Assembly: GCA_015680685.1 (NCBI GenBank)
Contig: MNCI01007659.1
Span: 570,243 to 608,159, forward strand
DNA length: 37,917 nt
Source of the DNA: Gnetum montanum
Taxonomy: Eukaryota; Streptophyta; Gnetopsida; Gnetales; Gnetaceae
Direction of reading: 5' to 3'
Part shown: positions 21,901 to 33,272 of the stretch, piece after piece
Numbering within the stretch: the stretch's first letter is position 1
Layout: every line of letters begins with the position of its first letter
Notes under the pieces: generated by a model
What the model was told of the DNA's origin: nothing
Databases searched by the model: none
The model's input: only the letters and a program-made list of their open reading frames with translations
Made by a program: the position numbers and the translations under genes

Positions 21901-24756
21901 TTATTATTATTATTACTAGTTTCTTGCATAAGTGAATGCAATTCCCTTGCTAAGATGTTTTGTTAAAGTTTTGTATCCTTTATCTTACTATTGTTGGAGC
22001 TCAATCATATGTTTACTTTATATTTTATGATTAAATGTTGAAATCCGATTAACCTAGGAAGTTTTTCTTTTGTCAGTTTCTCATGTCTTTATATGTATTT
22101 AGCTATGCATATCTACCTTTTATGCACATCTAATTATGCATATTTTTATTTAATTATGCACATGTGCTTATATAATAATCTATTCATGGAGCAAGTATGA
22201 ACCCTAACCCTACCCATACCATATCCCTTGTTAACTTTTGTTATTAAACTAGGATTTGGAGTTTATTTTCTAATTATAATTAGATATTTCATAAATCAAC
22301 TTTGTTAAATAAGTACCTTAGGATGATGTCCTACCTAGAATATGACTTTACCAATGTATCCAAGACATTCAAAAATGTAAGTTTTGACCCTTGGTTAACT
22401 AGAATTAGAGTTATGATTTGTGAAATATCACATTTTCTAGTTTGTTAAAATACTGTAAAATTTTTAGCATTTCGACTAGGAGACTATGATAAGTAAAGCG
22501 TAGATAAGATTTCAACATAGGATGTAGTAGAACATTTGATAATGAACTAATAAGTTCAAATGGAATTTGATTTAGAGTCCTGGTGTGCATGTCATAAGTG
22601 TTTGTGTCTAAGGATATTAGCGGAAATAAAAAATTATAAGCTTATATAAATTATAAAAATAAAATTAAAAATTAAAAATCAAATTTCAAAATGAAGAGTT
22701 AATGTCGTTGGAAAAAGAAAAGACACATTATGTAACATGCATATTATGTTATGCATAACATATATGCATAATATATAAGCATATTATGCATAATCCCTTT
22801 TATCACTGCCATCTGGAAATTATGCTATTTGGAAATTTCGTTGTAATGTGGTTTTTCAACGTGATTCTCCTACTAATATTCTCTCCTTGTCTATTCAAGG
22901 AGACATTGTTCAACAGCTAATGCTGCAGTTGAGCTCTTGAACTTTTTCTCTCCTGTTTTTCCTAATTTCTTGTAGTTTCTCCTCTTTTGAGGTGAGCGTT
23001 TCCCCTTTGGCTGTTAGTGTCTCCTTCTTTGAGACCTCTTCATCTTTTTTGACCCTCTCTTTTATCCCCTTTGTACTATTTTCTTTTTTCTCTATTAATT
23101 AAATTTATTTTTTGGGGTCTGACACCCCCCCTTTTATCACTGCCATGTGCACCACCTCTCTACCTTTTCTTCCACCATTTGTGTTTTTATCATCACTTGT
23201 TTTCTTTGCCATTTTTTTTTTCTTTTTTTGCAAAACCACATTCTGTTGTGTTTTCCCACAAAAACGTTTTTTGTCATTTCTTCTTTATTTTGAAGCTAAT
23301 TTGGGCTCAGTTTCTTTTGTTTCCCCCCTTATAAATAGGTAGTGGCCCTAGATACATCTCATCATAATTTAAAAAAGGGTTTTGATTGCGATAGGCTAAG
23401 CAAAGTAAAAATCAACTAAGAGCATTAGATAGAAAAGGTAACCTAAGAAAATTCTAGAAGCCCTACCAACACAAGTAAGGAGGTTTATTTTATTTTCCTT
23501 TCACATGGTTATCCTATATTGCTATGGGTTCTCTATTTGTCCTCTCTATCTCTTGGTCTTCTATTATTCTTCTATGATTTTAATTAATATTTTAATCCTA
23601 TGCGTACCATTTTGGTAAATTTTGGAAATTGTAAAAATTATGCCCAACTTGCCCCTAGATATTTTCTGAATATTTGGGTTCCACTCATGACATAAACATG
23701 ACTTTGCAAGAATTTTGTGTATATTTTCTTTAGGTTTTTGTTGGACAATTTGTGATATCTTTTAACGCTAAATAATGAAATAATTAAAAGATGTATTCTT
23801 TAGAATTTTTAGATTTTATTTGGACTTTTGGAAAATTTGTGGCATTTCTAGACTTTAAAACATTTTGCATATTTAATTGGAAACCTTCATCTAGCCCATA
23901 ACCTAAGACTTTAGGCCCTCAACCTTTATTCTCCTTGAAGAAGGAAATAAAATAGCCTTTCTTATTTGAGGAGTTTTGACTTCTTCTAAATTTCAATGCA
24001 GAGAGCCTAGAGTAGGAAAGGAAATGTCAAAAGAGGAACATAGGAAAAATATGGACTAATTTTATACAAGATGAACCCTCTCAACTTGAAAAATAATTTT
24101 TATATATTTCATTTTTTTTTTTGTAAATTCGAAACCTTGTACACTTCTTGGATATTTGAGCCATGTACATATTTTGGTGAATAAATAATAAAGTATCATA
24201 AATATAAATTTTTTTTGTCTATGCCATTGGGACTATGAGATTGCAAAGAACATTTTTCATTTTTGTGTGTGCTATATGTTTGCGAAAATTTTAATATTAT
24301 TTATTATATATTAATTTTTTATTATTTAATTTAGTAAACTTGAAACATGAATAACTTCATTTCTAGATTGAGATAAAACAAATGTCATTGTGATCATTAT
24401 TTTACACCCTATTTTATGATGCAACTTGTAGAATTTTTAGACAACATCCTTTTTTGTGGCTATGAAAATCTCAAATTTTCTCTAAATAAATTTTATTTAA
24501 TTACACAAGCGAGTATTATAGAATTTTGCTATGCTATATTGATCTATTTATGCTCTTAATTAATAATTTTTATCTATTTTAACACTTCTTTTTAAATTAA
24601 GAAATCAAGGTTAAATTTAGATCCTTAGGGTTTCATGGCATCTCTATTAATTATTTATGGGACATTTTATAGATAATTAATAGGAGTTTTACACTAGTAA
24701 TTGATCATTCTCTTTGCAATGTCCTTTGCCACATCTCTTTGTCCTATGAACTTAGC
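21901..24756. other. Long gene-free AT-rich stretch
   Basis: No protein-like ORF, RNA gene or family LTR was seen. Local features are: an ATT microsatellite at 21901-21914; a palindrome-rich run of ATGCATA words at about 22736-22795; an 18-bp direct repeat (22795-22812 and 23129-23146); T-rich tracts around 23200-23230; and a TATAAATAGG box at about 23331-23340 that could be an orphan promoter or an unrecognised LTR. Confidence 0.5.
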
Positions 24757-25102
24757 TGATGAGTGGCGAGGTACCCCTACACTCAACCATACGAAACGAG
24801 CGTCGCACGCGCGATCCGGTCGAACTCCGCAGATGGACTAGTTGTGGTATCTAGATAGTTAGCCTTAGGTCGCAGTTCGCTGTCTTCCCATCTAGACTAG
24901 TTTTGCATATGTCACGTATGGTTTAGTCTAGATGAGGTGTATGATGTGTTCTAATCTAATGCTACTCCTGATGGCAGTGGAAAATAATATTTAACTAAAT
25001 CTAAGCTAAGAGGAAAAGGGTAAGAAAATCTAATCTAGCCTAAGTGCGACGAGCAACCGATTCCTTGATCAACCGTACACATCTTGGACTTCGTGCACGA
25101 CT

Positions 25103-25232
25103 GCCACTGGGACTACCAAGCATAGGCCTAGGTACGCCACTGGGATTACCAAGCGCAGACCCCAAATACGCCACTGGGTTACCAAGCGTAGATCCCCCTA
25201 GCTACACCACTGGGCTACCAAGCAGTCACACT
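25103..25232. repeat. Four-copy tandem repeat inside the LTR
   Basis: Units start at 25103, 25136, 25170 and 25206 (periods 33, 34 and 36 bp), each with the core CCACTGGGNNTACCAAG or a close variant. Other family LTRs carry two or four related units. Confidence 0.85.
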
Positions 25233-25646
25233 TAAATGCTCGTAATCAAGTCGAACTCGTTCCGCTTCTAGGAGTTTAGGGTTGAGAGACTAATCGCGAT
25301 AAGTAACCGATTCCTTAACTAGCCGTACACACCCGTAGATGCTCGTAGTCAAGTCGTACTTACACCGCGCTATGAAAGCAATAAATAACATGAAATAAAT
25401 AAAAATAAATAAACTAAGTGAATGCTGCAATGATGAAGTAATCTCGATCTTTATTGCCGGTCATGTGCGTGTCCAAGTACGGCACACTCGAATAAAGACA
25501 CCGTACAATCACATTCACCACACTGTGGGCAGACACGGGAAAATTCTAACTCTGGAGGGATCAAACTGCCAGAGCTTCGCTACACTAAAACTGGGATGTG
25601 GAATAAGGGAGAGCCGCCTCTTATTTATAGAAATGACGGCTGACTG

Positions 25647-25690
25647 TGATATCGCGTACGCGATATCGCGGGGGATGCGATATCGCGGCC
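25647..25690. promoter_or_regulatory. GATATCGCG palindrome array next to LTR TATA box
   Basis: Three GATATC cores with CGCG flanks lie in about 45 bp, roughly 20-60 bp upstream of the minus-strand TATA box. CGCGATATCGCG at about 25661-25672 is a perfect palindrome. Degraded GATATC/GATATT arrays occupy the same place in LTRs 10577, 15835, 21317 and 33273. Confidence 0.75.
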
Positions 25691-25719
25691 GACGCAGACC
25701 GTGTCTCATCATTAGCCTT

Positions 25720-26410
25720 GAGGACTTTCAACTTGACATTAGCAACTTATTGCTTTCTTTTGGTTTCATAGTAAAGTTGGCATTCATTATCATCCGGTGA
25801 GTATGTTGTTGCAAGTTGTTTCTCCAACTCATTTCATGGCCTACTTGCTATCAATGTTGTTCATTGGGGTATTACTTGATGGCCAACTCTAATTAATAAG
25901 TCAATTCTTCTATGTGCAAATTGTTCATTTTGAAATCTACTTTCCAAATTGTGTTAATTACATCCAATGTACTTATCCATGCAACCATGTGTAGTTATTG
26001 CAAAGCACCTTAAGTTTCATTTGGGTTGTTCAAATCTTCTTCTTGTTAATCTCTTTCTTTAGTCCCACATGATCTCTATCATGATTTTTGACATTCTCAT
26101 GCAACATTGCCTCATTCTTTCATTTAGCTATTATGATGGTCATATGTTGAAAAACCATTCCAACCTCTTACATGAACAAGTTGCGATTCTCCCTCATCAA
26201 CTAGGTGATTTCCAAATTATCTTTTATTATTTCTTTATGAATGTACTAAAGGTATGCTTCTAGCACTGCCTTCTCTTTACAGATTGCCTTCAACCTCTTG
26301 TTATCCATGAAAAGATCCTTGTTTTCATCCTCCAAAGTGGTAATGCTTTTTATGAGGGCATGTAATTTAGCACTTATCTTAGAATCATTCCACATCGCAA
26401 TGTTTTTTTT
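25720..26410 (-). pseudogene. Decayed coiled-coil ORF fragment
   Basis: On the minus strand from about 26410 a Lys/Glu/Asn/Leu-rich frame resembles a coiled coil for about 100 codons, broken by TAG and TAA codons where Gln would fit. It recalls the coiled-coil part of the ORF at 7826-10385, but without a clear shared motif. The solo LTR at 24757-25711 lies immediately downstream of it. The call is weak. Confidence 0.3.
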
Positions 26411-26419
26411 TCTTGAAAT

Positions 26420-26859
26420 TGGCTATCACATAAATTGTTATTCATGTGATCTCATAAATTTTTGAACTAATGTTTTAAAATGCTAAGGTAATTAAACATT
26501 AAAATAGTTAAAAACTCAACAGTTTAGTTACCTTAGGACCTTGAAAATGCCATCTAACAAATCCTTGAGCCTATAATGATAAAGTGTTCAAGGATTCAAC
26601 TATGAATTAAGATTTGAATAAGGGTTAATAGCTTATGAAAATTACCAAAACTAACATTGATTAATTCGTAATGATATATGACATCTAAGAGCTAGAGATC
26701 CATGACAAAGATGGGAAAAGAAGCAAAGACAATGTTAAGAACATGACTAGGAGTGATAGTTGAAGCAATTACATTCTAGGCAACCTATGCCTAGGGATTT
26801 GAAAGATCAATCAGTGTAGTGGGTGTAATCCAAAGCCTTCTTTGAGAATAGAAAACTAT
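26420..26859. other. Gene-free spacer
   Basis: Nothing recognisable was seen in this AT-rich stretch. Confidence 0.4.
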
Positions 26860-26925
26860 AATGGCAAGTGATCAAGAAACTCACCTCTCGGTTGGAAGGT
26901 TGTGGGTTCAATTCTTACTTTCGTT
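26860..26925 (+). repeat. tRNA-derived SINE-like head
   Basis: TGGCAAGTGATCA (26862-26874) resembles a polymerase III A box and GGTTCAATTCT (26905-26915) a B box, with GGTTGTGG leading into the latter. The layout matches tRNA-related plant SINEs. The body may continue to about 27050; the 3' end was not defined. Confidence 0.5.
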
Positions 26926-27717
26926 TTTTGGTTGTAGTAGTAGTGAAGTAGCCTTGTGTTGGAACCCTTTCATTAATGGATCATATCTACCCTACTGTGT
27001 GGGTAAGAAAACATGCCTTGTTGGTAAATCAAAGGTTGCTTCCCTTTAGAATGAGAGCTAAAGGAGTGTGGAGATCCTCACAAGTTCCATGCTATCACAA
27101 CAATCACTAAAGAACTCCATTGGCCTTAATTCCATTGTGCAATGGATATGTAAGCTTGCAGAGGAGCTTTAGTTTTAATGCTTAAGCCACTATCCTTCTC
27201 TTCAAGACCAAGGCTTAGGTCTAGATATGTTAAAGTAGGAACATGTCTGAAAACATTATTTCTCATGGTTATATGTGCTTATAGTGGTCATCCTTGTGTG
27301 TGTCATGTTGGTCATGTCCTTTATATGATTGCATGTGACGTACTTGATACACTTCCAACCCATGGACTAATGGGTGATGTGCACTTATGCTATGCATGTA
27401 GGTGCTATGACTATTTAGGTGTAGTCCATCTTAGGTCTGTTCTAGGGCATTTCACTAATTTGGGATCTAAGGGTGGTGCTGAACGGTGCCTCACCAATGC
27501 AATGTCGTTACACTCGATATTAAAGCTATGGTTTGTAGTTTGAGGCTACAGGTAAATTTGGGTATGTGGTTTGTGATCATAATTCATTATTCATGACTCA
27601 TGTGCTACCATGGTACACAAAAAGAAGAGCAAAGAGAGTTGAAATCTAGACAATAACCCCTTGGTCCTAATCCTCACAATGGATCAATTAGAGATGGTGT
27701 CATAGTAGTCATGTTTA
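26926..27717. other. Spacer with a 121-codon open frame of unknown value
   Basis: A plus-strand frame at 27178-27543 is open but Cys/His/Leu-rich without any motif I recognise, and no promoter or homologue-like feature supports it. Otherwise nothing was seen. Confidence 0.35.
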
Positions 27718-28866
27718 TGAGGAGGTGCACGGTGATGTAAATGTGTACAAGGATGTACATAATGATGTGAATGTATACAAGGATGTGCACAAAAATAAGG
27801 ATGTTAAGAAGACTAGAGAGAGGGATATTAATAACTCACTTGAAAAGACACAAGAATTGTGAACTCATTTATTGCAAGTAGACAACATGATCATGCGTAA
27901 TAGACCTATAGTAGAGAAAGCTTGTATGATTCAAGAGTTTGTTAACTTGATGGAAACTCCTTTTCTTCTAAAGTTGGGCTCTAGCATAAAACATAAACTT
28001 GCCATAACTTGAAACTTTGTGCTAATGAATTAGGTGGAGTGACTTGGGAATGTTGTTAATGATCTTCAGCTTGCTAATTAAGAGCTCCAAGATGAAAATT
28101 ATGAGCTGTGACCATTGCAAAAAGCTCAGTAGGCTTTGTATGAAAGCCAAAAAAATAAGATTGAGGCTTTTGAAAAGACATTAGATGATGATATTGGGAT
28201 TGTAAAAGATTAGCTAACTGTGCAAGCAAGGACACTGGCATCAAGGATGAGTCAATTGGTTTCCAATTTTTGAGCAAGGAACCAAAAATCTATGAGGGTG
28301 ATAGGGATGATGTTGTGACAAATGTGTTTCTATTTGAGATAGAAGAGTTTCTAGAGATGTATAAATGTGCCACTAAAAGAAAAGCTCATGTTGCTATTCA
28401 ATTCTTAGATAGAGTAACTAAAACATGGTGGCTTGGCATGCTTTAAGAAGAAAAGAATGGGATAAGTAGGCCCATCAAAATATGGAACTAGTTTAAGAAA
28501 GCTTTAATTAAGAACTTTCATCTAGGTACTTCCATTAACAAATCCTAGGTGAAGTTAAAGGAGATTCGGAAATATATTCAAGCATACCAAAATATGATCG
28601 TACAAATCCAGAATATTAGTGAGGGAAATAAGTATAGACTATTTCGCAATGGCCTTAAACCTTAGGTCAAATGTGAGGTCAAAACTCACAAAATCAAAGG
28701 ATTCAAGGAGATCATCCAAGTTGCTAGTAAGTTGTCTAATTATAAGGTAGGAAAGAAGAATAAGGCTGAAATGAAGTGGCTAACTAAAAGTAAGAAAGAA
28801 ATTAATAAATCTTGAAGAGGGAATGGATTAGTAAATTCAAATGGATTTAGAGGATCTTATGCTAAT
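27718..28866 (+). pseudogene. Decayed Ty3/gypsy gag
   Basis: The plus-strand reading starts with a two-copy coding repeat (Asp-Val-Asn-Val-Tyr-Lys-Asp-Val-His, 27733-27795), then a charged coiled-coil-like part. From about 28274 the gag core follows: Lys-Ile-Tyr-Glu-Gly-Asp-Arg-Asp, Phe-Leu-Phe-Glu-Ile-Glu-Glu-Phe, the Thr-Trp-Trp motif near 28427, and Phe-x-Asn-Gly-Leu-Lys-Pro at about 28645-28667. This order is that of the standard retrotransposon gag domain. Stops at conserved Gln or Trp positions (for example TAG after Gly-Leu-Lys-Pro) show it is dead. It is on the opposite strand to the pol at 30191-33270, so it belongs to another element. No zinc knuckle or LTR was identified for it. 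Confidence 0.65.
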
Positions 28867-28869
28867 ATA

Positions 28870-29136
28870 GCTCTAGGTAAACTAAATTTATCCTAGGGGC
28901 ATATGAAACGTTAAGCTTCCTATGAACAATAAAAGTCATGAAACAAACAACTGCATTTCTGGAGCAAGTTGACTCCACAAATAAATCACCTTCAATACAT
29001 AAATCCAAATATTATGCAAAGATAAATTTATTTGCTAAAAAATATGAAAACTATCTATCTTCAATCAAATTATTAGAAGATTACAATAGGGTTTACACAA
29101 CCCACAATCATCCAAAAACCTATCACACTCAAACGA
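28870..29136. other. Spacer between the plus-strand gag and the minus-strand LTR
   Basis: A 68-codon plus-strand frame (28938-29144) has no recognisable domain. Nothing else was seen. Confidence 0.4.
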
Positions 29137-30038
29137 TGTTGTAGAGCATGAGGCTCTACAACCACAAAATGGTTGTTCTAAATGCAAGACACAACTAATA
29201 GAAACATCTTCCACAACATGGGACTGAGATCTCAACTCACAAGCGAGATACAAGAGAATAAAGTAAATAGATCAACACACCACAAGCTGATCTTGGAGTT
29301 GCAATCACTAATTGCACTCACCCAAAGTGCTCATCCACTTTCTCTTGTCTAGCTCTCCACTCTCAAGAGCATTTTCTCTTACTCCATCTAATCAACAATG
29401 ATGAATACATCAATATTTATATGAAACTAGAAGATAAAAATTTTATAAACCTTTCCTCAACTTACCTTGAGGTTTTCTAGATGTTTTCCAAGTATTCTCA
29501 TATTCTCCCTAGTTATTTCCATCTTTTTCCATCGCATTCCAACTATTTCCCAAATTGGGATGGGAGTTTTCAGAAGTTTCCCCATCCATAAAGGTCATCT
29601 CTAGCCTTACTGGGACATCTCCTATGAAAATCCAGCTCTCGAATGGAATTTTTACTATTTTTTTGGGACGTCCAAATTCTAGTGGGATGTCTCATGCGAG
29701 ATGTCTCCTCCACAGTTGGGACATCTCACCTAGGACATCCCAATTTATGGTGCAACGTCTCACCTACTAGGGCCAAGTACAAAAATGCTTATTTTGATGC
29801 CTGGAGCCTTTGAAGATGTCCAAACAAGTTCCCATAGATCCTATAACCCCCTAAACACATCAAAATGAGCCAAAACACCTCCAATCATGCCAAAACATCC
29901 AAGAATCTTCATCATAAAAAATCAACATAAGAAGACACAAAAATAGGACACACTCATCCAAGTATTCTCCAAGAATGAAACCTACAAAAAAAATTGTAGG
30001 TCAAGCAAAAGGAAATTGGAAGAGGTGTTCCTAGACCA
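29137..30038 (-). repeat. 3' LTR of the 30191-33270 gypsy element (ends approximate)
   Basis: On the minus strand a polypurine tract (GAAGGGTGGGAGAGT, 30053-30039) is followed by TGGTCTAGG at 30038, the expected start of a 3' LTR downstream of integrase. A TATAAATA lies at about 29425-29416 and a cluster of GACATCTC-type motifs at 29610-29765, upstream of the TATA box. The far end is placed at 29137, where the minus strand reads ...CTACAACA; this is a guess because the partner LTR is outside or destroyed. A 10-bp hairpin (GTTGTAGAGC arms, 29139-29163) sits at that end. Confidence 0.6.
29610..29765. repeat. Iterated GACATCTC/GAGATGTC motifs in U3
   Basis: GGGACATCTC, GGGACGTCC, GGGATGTCTC, GAGATGTCTC, GGGACATCTC, GGACATCCC and AACGTCTC recur within about 155 bp, upstream of the LTR TATA box. 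The same motif type recurs at 2225-2405. Confidence 0.7.
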
Positions 30039-30053
30039 ACTCTCCCACCCTTC
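30039..30053 (-). other. Polypurine tract of the gypsy element
   Basis: GAAGGGTGGGAGAGT on the minus strand directly before the TGG start of the LTR and about 140 bp downstream of the integrase remains. Confidence 0.65.
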
Positions 30054-30190
30054 AAAAAGTGAACTGATGTGAACAAGGGAGTAGGGGTAGAAGTGATCCC
30101 CCACTCAACAAGTTTGATCTCATGCACCCATACAACATCATCAATAGATTGATCCTCCTAGTGGATCAAATATTCATGCCTCTTGACTTC

Positions 30191-33100
30191 TCAAGTGCTA
30201 AAAGCTTCCCTCCACTTAAGTACAATTGCCTTCCTCTCCACCAAAGGCTTAGACTGATCAATAGCCCCCTTCAACTCATCGATGCTACCCTGTATGGTCT
30301 CCTCATCAGCTAGTCCATGATAGTGCACAAGATATGAAACATTAAATACAAAATACATATCAACATTGTTTGGTAAATTAATCTCCAAAGCATTGTCATT
30401 AATTTTAGCCTTGGTTTTGAAAGGCCCCATCTTCTTTGCATTTAATTTGAAGAGGTTAACATCTCTCAATCGTTTCTTCTTCAAGCATATCCAAACCAAG
30501 TCACCAATAGCAAAATTAGGGTTCTTCTTGCTCTAATTCCTCTTGAGAACTCTCTCTTTAGCCTTATTCTCAAGATTTGATTTTACTTATGCATGAAGAT
30601 CCCTCATCTCTTACACAAAATTAGCACTAAGTGGAGCTTCACCATTAAAGCTCTTCAAAGTATCCACCATCTTTGAACAAAACCCATAATTCACCTCAAA
30701 TGTGCTTTTACCAATTGCAACATAAAAAGCATTATTATATGAAAATTCAATATGACACAACAAGTTTTTTCACCTATTTGGTTGTCCATCACACAAACAT
30801 CTCAATATGTTTTGTAAGGATTTATTTACCACCTCTTTTTGGCCATCAAATTGTGGATGATATGTATTAGAAAAATTCAAAATTATCCCTAAAATCTTCC
30901 AAAGGGACCTCCAAGAATGACTTGTAAACTTGGAGTCTCTATCACTAATAATTTTCAGAGGAATATCATGCAACTTCACAACATGCTAGAAAAATAAATT
31001 TGCAATATGAGAGGCATCACTCATCTTCTTGCATGGAATAAAATGTTTCATCTTGGAAAACCTATTCACAAGAACAAAAATTGCATCATTCTCACTCTTG
31101 GTCTTTGGAATACCATTCAAAAAGTCCATTGACACACTTTTTCATAGACCTTTGAGAATTGGTAAAGGCATATAGTGTCCATCCACGCTTTTACCTCCTT
31201 TGAACCTTTGACATGTCAAGCACTCCTTCAAAAATTTTGAAACTTCTGTAGCCATACCAAGCCAAAAATAGTGCCTACCCACAAGTTCCAATTTTTTATA
31301 CCTATCCATGTGACTTGCCATGCCACTACAATGCTTTTCAAACAAAGTATTTTTTCTAAAATCAGAATTAGAAACACATACATTTCCATTCTTAAATAAT
31401 AGTTCATCTTGAATATGATAGTCCCTTCATTAGTCTATCCTATTCATCAATGGCTCTTTGAGGCTCCTCCAAACCTTCCCAAAATCAACATCATGCTCAT
31501 ATAAAGAAGCAAAATCACCCATACGTTCCACATGAGGTATGCTAAAATTTACCACATGCACCTTGGATAATGCATCAACCACCACATTGGCTTTCCCACT
31601 TTTGTGCTTTAACACAAAATTGAACTTTTGTAACTATGCAACCCACTTCTTGTGTTTTACACTCAACTTCTTTTAAGAGTTTAGAAATTGAAGTGCTTTG
31701 TGGTTTGTCATCAAAGTGAATTCCTTAGGCAACAAGTAATGCCTCCAATGCTTGATTTCTTGAAGAATAGTTTACAACTCCTTTTCATACACACTATATT
31801 TTTTCCTTGACACATTCAACTTTTCAGAAAAGAAAGCAATAGGCCTACCTTCTTGTGAAAGTAGCCCACTAATGGCAAGTCCACTTGCATCCACCTCCAC
31901 CTAAAATAGCTTCTAAAAATCTAGAATTATAAGCATCGGTTCACTGGTAATCTTTTCTTTCAACAAGTCAAAGCTCCCTTGGGTTTCATTATCCCAACTA
32001 AAGTCTTTATTTTTCTTCAATAAGGCAAACATATGCCATAAAATACCACTAAAATTTGTTATGAATCGTCTATAAAAACTTGCTAAACCAAGGAATGATC
32101 TTACCTCCCCAACATTCTTAGGAATTGACCAATCCTTAATAGCCTTCACCTTGGTAGCTTCCATATGAATCTAATTTTTAAAAACCACATGACCCAAGTA
32201 TGTGCTTTCCCTCTTGTAGAAATGACTTTTCTTCATGTTGATTACCAACTATGCCTCCTCTAACTTAAGGCACACAATCCTCCAGTAATCCAAGTGCTCT
32301 TTCATATTAGAGCTATACACTCTAATATCATTAAAAAAGACAATGCAACACTTACCAATCAAGTTCTTCAAGACATCATGAATGTAGTAGGGGCATTTGT
32401 AAGCCCAAATGGCATCACCAACCACTCAAATAATCCATCTAGTGTTTTGAAAGTTGTCTTCCACTCATTTCTAGGCTTGATTATGATTTGATGGTAACCA
32501 CTCTTTAAATTAATTTTGCTAAAAATTTCAACATTGCTAAGGACATCAAGGATGTCATCCATCCTTGGAATAGGAAACTTGTACCTCATTGTTATCATGT
32601 TCACTGCCTGGAATCAATGCACATCCTTCATTCATTGCTATCCTTCTTTAGCACTAGCACTACTAAAACTACATAAGATGAAATGGATTCCCTCATGAAG
32701 CCATTTGCAAGTAACCCCTCTACTTGCCTTTGCAATTTAGCCTTCTAATTTGGTGCCATTTGGTAAGAATTCTTGTTTGGAATGGTTGCATTAGAAATAA
32801 GTCTATCTAATGCTATACATTCCTCATCAGTGTTAGTCCATCCAATTCCCCCTTAAGCACCTTGGAAAATCTCTCCTTCAAGCCTAGCACACCCATAGGA
32901 AGTTAAACCTACACATCATCATGGTTAGTAGTAACTATTTTTATAACAACAAAACCAAAACTAGTTTCATCATATTCCTTAATGTATTCCCTTTCTCCTA
33001 GAAAGATTAAGGAAGCATTAAGTGAGCTTTGCTACCTTAGTTGTTCAACTCTCATAGGAACCAAATCATGAATTTCATTAAATCTAATAACACTCCATAC

Positions 33101-33270
33101 ATTTCTTACTTCATCAAGCTAAGCACCATTGTTAAAATTCTAGGGTCTACCAAGAATTTCATCAGCATAATCTATCAGAAGCATACCACATCTCACAACA
33201 TCTTGAAAAATTTTAATTTTAAATTTCAAAGTACATTATTCCTTCACCTCTTGGGAAAAATCTTTAGACA
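30191..33270 (-). pseudogene. Decayed Ty3/gypsy pol: protease, RT, RNase H, integrase
   Basis: The domains read in order on the minus strand. The protease end (about 33240-33130) has Leu-Gly-Arg-Pro. RT (about 32830-32300) has the Leu-Lys-Ser-Gly-Tyr-His-Gln and Met-Pro-Phe-Gly-Leu-Thr-Asn-Ala-Pro motifs, but its catalytic Phe-x-Asp-Asp reads Phe-Phe-Asn-Asp (Asn codon at 32332-32330). RNase H (32164-31430) begins with Phe-Leu-Gly-Leu-Ala-Ser-Phe-Tyr-Arg-Arg and ends with Asp-Ala-Leu-Ser. The integrase zinc finger (31345-31142) keeps His/His and CX2C. The integrase core (31130-30770) keeps the Met-Asp-Phe, Ser-Asp-Arg-Asp and Lys-Glu catalytic positions. The C-terminal domain (30499-30191) ends in Phe-Asn-Val-Ser-Tyr-Leu. 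This fits a chromovirus-type gypsy lineage (inference); no chromodomain was identified. At least six breaks make it inactive. Its 5' side is cut by the TGATGA-family LTR at 33273. Confidence 0.85.
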
Positions 33271-33272
33271 AC

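Larger units (their letters stand above)
24757..25711 (-). mobile_element. Solo LTR, TGATGA family, GC-rich, with TTAGC duplication
   Basis: It starts TGATGAGTGGCGAGG at 24757 and ends GTCTCATCA at 25711. TTAGC occurs at 24752-24756 and at 25712-25716, a perfect 5-bp target-site duplication. The coding strand is minus, with TATAAATA at 25629-25622. It keeps many CpG sites that other copies have lost, including a run of GATATCGCG palindromes at about 25647-25690, so it is probably the youngest or least decayed copy. It holds four TACCAAG repeat units at 25103-25232. Open frames across it (for example 25465-25800) are side effects of the sequence, not genes. Confidence 0.94.

Noticed and set aside
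23071-23342. Phe/Leu/Pro-rich open frames
   Set aside because: They come from T- and C-rich low-complexity DNA.
25044-25800. Open frames inside the GC-rich solo LTR
   Set aside because: They arise from tandem repeats and the CpG-rich LTR; no other family LTR keeps them open.
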